DNA from: Marinibactrum halimedae
Lineage (GTDB): Bacteria; Pseudomonadota; Gammaproteobacteria; Pseudomonadales; Cellvibrionaceae
Length of the DNA: 64,000 nt
Reading direction: 5' to 3'
Assembly (NCBI RefSeq): GCF_021234875.1
Contig: NZ_JAJQVM010000003.1
Coordinates: 19,541 to 83,540, forward strand
Shown: piece after piece, positions 60,557 through 64,000 of the stretch
Position numbering within the stretch: position 1 is the first letter of the stretch
Layout of the letters: each line of letters opens with the position of its first letter
Notes under the pieces: model-generated
What the model was told of the DNA's origin: nothing
Databases searched by the model: none
Seen by the model: the letters and a program-made list of their open reading frames with translations, nothing else
Translations under genes and position numbers: made by a program

Positions 60557-61600
60557 CTAATTTCTTACAAGCTTCCACGGTAATGTTTCTCCGGCTCGTA
60601 AAGGGGATAGCGTTGACGTCCCCAAAGGAAGGCTATCAGGGGCGGTCCATGGTTCTTTTACCAAAGTGACGGTGTCGTTATTTCTGGGTAAGCCGTAAAA
60701 ATCTGGGCCGTGAAAACTGGCAAAGCCTTCCAGCTTATCCAGAGCATTCATAGACTCGAAGGCTTCAGCGTACATTTCCAATGCGGCATAAGCGGTGTAA
60801 CAACCTGCGCAGCCACAGGCACTTTCTTTAGCGTGAGTGGGGTGAGGGGCAGAATCGGTGCCTAAGAAAAATTTTGTACTGCCACCGGTGGCGGCTTTCA
60901 AAAGCGCTTCCTGGTGAATATTTCTCTTCAGTATTGGCAAGCAATAGTAGTGCGGCCTAATCCCCCCGACGAGCATATGGTTGCGATTGTAGAGTAGGTG
61001 GTGTGCTGTGATGGTGGCACCGAGTTTGGAAGTGGCGCTTTCAACAAACTCTGCGGCATCTTTTGTGGTGATGTGCTCAAGTACCATTGCCAGTTCGGGA
61101 AAATCCTTCACCAAATGGCGCAGTGTTCGATCAATAAAAATCTTTTCTCGGTCGAAAATATCAATGTCACTGTGAGTGACTTCTCCGTGCATTAAAAGCT
61201 TGACGTCGTGCTTTTGCATGGCCTCCAGTGTTGTGTAGATCTTTTTAATATCAGTGACACCGGAGTCCGAATTGGTGGTGGCGCCGGCTGGGTAGAGTTT
61301 ACAGGCAATGACACCGGCTGCTTTGGCGGCTGCGATATCTTCTGCTGACGTGTTATCAGTGAGATACAACACCATCAATGGCTCAAAGTTAGCCCCAGGG
61401 GGAATAGCCGATTCAATGCGTGCTCGATAGGCAAGGGCATGTTCTGCGGTGGTCACTGGAGGAACAAGGTTCGGCATGATAATGGCCCTGGCAAAGGTGT
61501 TTGCCGCATCTGGCACAGTCAGGCTCAGAGCGTCATTGTCGCGCAAGTGAATATGCCAATCATCAGGTCTGGTCAAGGTGAGGGTTTGGGGGGTGGTCAT
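60557..61600 (-). CDS. pyrC: Dihydroorotase
   Basis: A 347-residue type II dihydroorotase of E. coli length. Zinc ligands: [11 protein letters not shown], the carbamylated Lys in [38 protein letters not shown], and the Asp in [20 protein letters not shown] [21 protein letters not shown] and [10 protein letters not shown] are also conserved. It interconverts carbamoyl-aspartate and dihydroorotate in pyrimidine synthesis. Monocistronic or followed by rnt with a 245-bp gap. Confidence 0.97.
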   Translation of the reverse strand: MTTPQTLTLTRPDDWHIHLRDNDALSLTVPDAANTFARAIIMPNLVPPVTTAEHALAYRARIESAIPPGANFEPLMVLYLTDNTSAEDIAAAKAAGVIACKLYPAGATTNSDSGVTDIKKIYTTLEAMQKHDVKLLMHGEVTHSDIDIFDREKIFIDRTLRHLVKDFPELAMVLEHITTKDAAEFVESATSKLGATITAHHLLYNRNHMLVGGIRPHYYCLPILKRNIHQEALLKAATGGSTKFFLGTDSAPHPTHAKESACGCAGCYTAYAALEMYAEAFESMNALDKLEGFASFHGPDFYGLPRNNDTVTLVKEPWTAPDSLPLGTSTLSPLRAGETLPWKLVRN

Positions 61601-61807
61601 TAAACAGTTACCCTAAGTCATTGCGAGCGTGTTATTCGTTCCGAAAACGGCATCGTTTCGAAAAGCGTTTCTTAAATCGCTGAGTTGAAATTATGGGGGC
61701 CAAAAAAGCTGTATTTTGGCGGCGCTATGCTATCGAAAATCCTACCTAAAGCACAGTTGATCTATGCCGATAATTGTAACTGAAAGAGACGAGTCTCTAC
61801 GATTGTA

Positions 61808-62926
61808 GTGCGTAGGGTTATCGTTTATGTAGCTTTCTTCTACGGTAATGAAGAGGCATTGTTCAACACGGTAAAGGTAAGCAACTTGGCAGGCGTATTC
61901 TTGTTTTTCACGTATGGGTTAAATTGCCACTCAATACAATGGATTTCACCTTGGCGTTATGTCGGTTGTATTGTTGCGTTGTTACTTTGGGTAATTCCAC
62001 TTTTGGTAATCCCGCGTACCGCTATGGGCATTCCCTATACCCCGCCTATTGAAGACACTGAGTGGTTGGTTGAGGCGTCTATTTTTGAATGCAGTTTATC
62101 CCAGCCCATTCCAGACTATGGCCGAGCGGTGTTTTATCACCGTGCCGGAGAGCAGTTACAGTTTATTTTGGATTCCCATATACAGCATATGAAAACGGGG
62201 CGGGCACAGGTGAAGGCAACAAGCCCGCTGTGGAAGCCTGAGGAAGAAGACCAAAACCTAGGGTATGTAGATGTGTTACAAGGCCCTGAGCCCATTGTAC
62301 TGGGTAACGCCTTATCGCATAAATTAATGCAAGAGTTGTATGTGGGTAATCACATTGAATTAAGGCGTCGGCCCTGGTTTGATGAAAGAAGCTCAGTATT
62401 AGTGGAGGTCTCGACCGTTAACTTTCGTGGTGCCTATCGAAAATATATCGATTGTCTCGCCAGTTTACTGCCGGTAAATTTTGATCAAATCGAGCGTACC
62501 GCTATTTATTTTGGTTCAGATGGCGTTGAATTGATGCCCACAGAAAAGAGGAAGCTTGATAATATTGTTACCTATGTGGATGCTGATCCTTCTGTCCAAT
62601 CTTTTTATTTGGATGGCCATACCGATAGTGTCGGCACACGGGTAGATAATCTTGATCTCGCTGAACGTAGAGCCAATGCCGTGAAGACGTATTTGACAGC
62701 GGCAGGTGTTAATCCAGAATCCATTCAAACGCGATGGCATGGTGAGCGTTACCCTATTGCGGTCAATAGTCATCGCAAAGGCAGAGCCAAAAACAGAAGG
62801 GTAACTATTCGATTAACTAAGGAGCCTCTGGAACCTTTGAAGTTGTTAAGCCCTGAAAAAGAAAATAAGAGCACTGGTAACATGCTTCCTGGAGTAAGCG
62901 ATAAGGCGGGTATGCCAAGCCCATAG
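61808..62926 (+). CDS. motY: MotY-like sodium-type flagellar protein (OmpA-domain)
   Basis: Identified by the pyrC-motY-argG order of Pseudomonas and by sequence: after a hydrophobic signal (VGCIVALLLWVIPLLVIPRTAMG), an N-terminal domain with EWLVEASIFECSLSQPIPDYGRAVF and QELYVGNHIELRRRPW, then a peptidoglycan-binding OmpA domain (SFYLDGHTDSVGTRVDNLDLAERRANAVKTYL, NRRVTIRL). MotY forms the T ring of polar sodium-driven motors and anchors stators. The ORF begins at GTG 61808, but the first 45 codons or so have no counterpart and the signal peptide follows them, so a later start is likely. A Pro/Lys-rich tail follows the OmpA domain. No flagellar genes adjoin. Confidence 0.85.
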   Translation: MRRVIVYVAFFYGNEEALFNTVKVSNLAGVFLFFTYGLNCHSIQWISPWRYVGCIVALLLWVIPLLVIPRTAMGIPYTPPIEDTEWLVEASIFECSLSQPIPDYGRAVFYHRAGEQLQFILDSHIQHMKTGRAQVKATSPLWKPEEEDQNLGYVDVLQGPEPIVLGNALSHKLMQELYVGNHIELRRRPWFDERSSVLVEVSTVNFRGAYRKYIDCLASLLPVNFDQIERTAIYFGSDGVELMPTEKRKLDNIVTYVDADPSVQSFYLDGHTDSVGTRVDNLDLAERRANAVKTYLTAAGVNPESIQTRWHGERYPIAVNSHRKGRAKNRRVTIRLTKEPLEPLKLLSPEKENKSTGNMLPGVSDKAGMPSP

Positions 62927-63360
62927 CGTTTCTGTGTTACGAACTTTTATTTTCTCTCGCTGATTTATTCAACGAATCGCCTGTATTTTCTCCTTCAGAT
63001 TTCTAATCTTGTTCTCTTCTTTGCAGTCCGCTGCTTCAGAGGCTTTATTGGGGAAGGTGGAATTTATCGTGTCACAATTCAAAGAAGTGACTATTCTTTG
63101 AACATTGATGATGTGCCCCGTACAGTCAAAATCATTCTCAAAGTAAAAGTGAGTTATTGCAGAATTGCTGTTTGATTGTTTTTTGCTCTTTTTGGCGCGT
63201 GTCGCTGGTTATATGTCAACGCTCAGTGCTTTTGTGACATCACAATGACAGGTAATGTCTGGGAATTAGGCGTAATAAAAGCTACAATTCGCGCCGCTGA
63301 AAATTCGGGTTGTTTTATTTTTGATGCTTGTGAAAAGCAAGTAAACCGTGAGGGTCATGT
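62927..63360. other. Intergenic region upstream of argG
   Basis: About 430 bp. A 65-codon ORF (63176-63373) overlaps the argG start and is out of frame; I do not consider it real. GAGGG before 63361 is the argG ribosome site. No ARG box was clearly found. Confidence 0.55.
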
Positions 63361-64000
63361 ATGTCATCGGTAAAAAAAGTGGTTCTTGCCTATTCAGGCG
63401 GTCTTGATACTTCTGTGATTGCAAAATGGTTACAAGAAACTTACCGATGCGAAGTAGTGACATTTACCGCCGATATTGGCCAAGGCGAAGAAGTTGAGCC
63501 AGCTCGAGCTAAAGCTAAAGCCTTAGGTATCGAAGAAATCTACATTGATGATTTACGCGAAGAATTTGTTCGTGATTTCGTCTTCCCCATGTTCCGTGCG
63601 AACACCATTTATGAAGGTGAGTATTTACTCGGCACTTCCATTGCTCGTCCATTGATTACCAAACGTATGATTGAAATTGCCAACGAAACGGGAGCTGATG
63701 CGATTGCGCATGGGGCAACCGGTAAAGGTAATGATCAAGTCCGTTTTGAGTTGGGTGCTTATGCTCTAAAGCCGGGTGTGAAAGTGATTGCACCTTGGAG
63801 AGAATGGGATCTTAATTCGCGTGAAAAATTAATGGCCTATTGTGAAGAACACAATATTCCGGTGGATTTTTCTGGTGGTAAGAAAAAATCCCCTTACTCG
63901 ATGGATGCTAATCTTTTGCATATTTCCTATGAGGGCGGCATTTTAGAAGACCCATGGGCTGAGGCGGAAGAAGATATGTGGCGTTGGAGTGTTTCTCCGG
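63361..64000 (+). CDS. argG: Argininosuccinate synthase (3' end outside window)
   Basis: The first 213 codons from ATG 63361, then cut by the window edge. The N-type ATP pyrophosphatase P loop is [61 protein letters not shown] (substrate-binding loop), and WREWDL and [13 protein letters not shown] are all strongly conserved in this enzyme. It joins citrulline and aspartate with ATP in arginine synthesis. It follows motY, as in Pseudomonas. Confidence 0.98.
   Translation, partial: MSSVKKVVLAYSGGLDTSVIAKWLQETYRCEVVTFTADIGQGEEVEPARAKAKALGIEEIYIDDLREEFVRDFVFPMFRANTIYEGEYLLGTSIARPLITKRMIEIANETGADAIAHGATGKGNDQVRFELGAYALKPGVKVIAPWREWDLNSREKLMAYCEEHNIPVDFSGGKKKSPYSMDANLLHISYEGGILEDPWAEAEEDMWRWSVSP

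Noticed and set aside
63176..63373. 65-codon ORF before argG
   Set aside because: Overlaps the argG start in another frame and has no family resemblance.

Overview
The window reads as chromosomal DNA of a marine-type gammaproteobacterium related to the Pseudomonas/Oceanospirillales lineages, with G+C in the mid-40s by eye. Conserved blocks support this: 4.5S RNA-dnaX-ybaB-recR, rnd-ycgL-ycgN, and the bfr/bfd-rnt-pyrC-motY-argG neighbourhood, which resembles the Pseudomonas arrangement. Most genes are housekeeping or common accessory genes. The interest lies in several clusters and in an unusual repeat habit.

Layout. 1-7 kb: a class III nucleotide cyclase (cut by the window edge), a coiled-coil membrane protein, tRNA-Ser(GGA), a two-domain pterin-synthase-like protein, a small periplasmic binding-protein-like gene and a porin. 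7.1-7.3 kb: a 214-bp MITE-like element with 19-bp terminal inverted repeats and a 10-bp target duplication, inserted just upstream of the 4.5S RNA promoter. 8-17.5 kb: replication, recombination and RNA genes, a VWA protein, a DTW-domain tRNA modifier and an acetyltransferase. 17.9-20.9 kb: a compact three-gene set (Tat-exported FAD amine oxidase, exported cytochrome c with two haem motifs, exported RidA) that looks like a periplasmic amine oxidation module. It converges on a phlD-like type III polyketide synthase (21.0-22.1 kb). 22.7-34.5 kb: a secretome stretch (CAP protein, M28, S1 and S8 peptidases) interrupted by an acyltransferase. 34.7-36.7 kb: the scar of a type I restriction-modification locus (hsdM with internal deletion, intact rhuM, truncated ATPase, hsdS tail, HTH gene). 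37-43 kb: VOC protein, scoB/scoA CoA transferase, LysR and Lrp regulators, an aromatic aminotransferase. 43.7-46.9 kb: a four-gene sulfotransfer operon (arylsulfotransferase-like protein, two small membrane proteins, PAPS sulfotransferase). 47.5-53.0 kb: an iron-linked imelysin / di-haem / imelysin / DUF1513 operon with a possible Fur site. 53.5-57.2 kb: OmpA-family protein, MscS, hybrid histidine kinase. 57.4-64 kb: bfr, a zinc-ribbon protein, bfd with a good Fur box, rnt, pyrC, motY and the start of argG.

The most unusual pattern is a set of more than twenty short tandem arrays, each with its own sequence but nearly all with a unit of 12-18 bp (most often 15 or 16) and 2-8 diverging copies. 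They sit in many of the spacers and also inside dnaX, the DTW gene, the cytochrome gene, the CAP linker, a small membrane protein gene and the DUF1513 gene. The coding arrays always have 15-bp units and so keep frame. No CRISPR, integrase or intact insertion sequence was seen.
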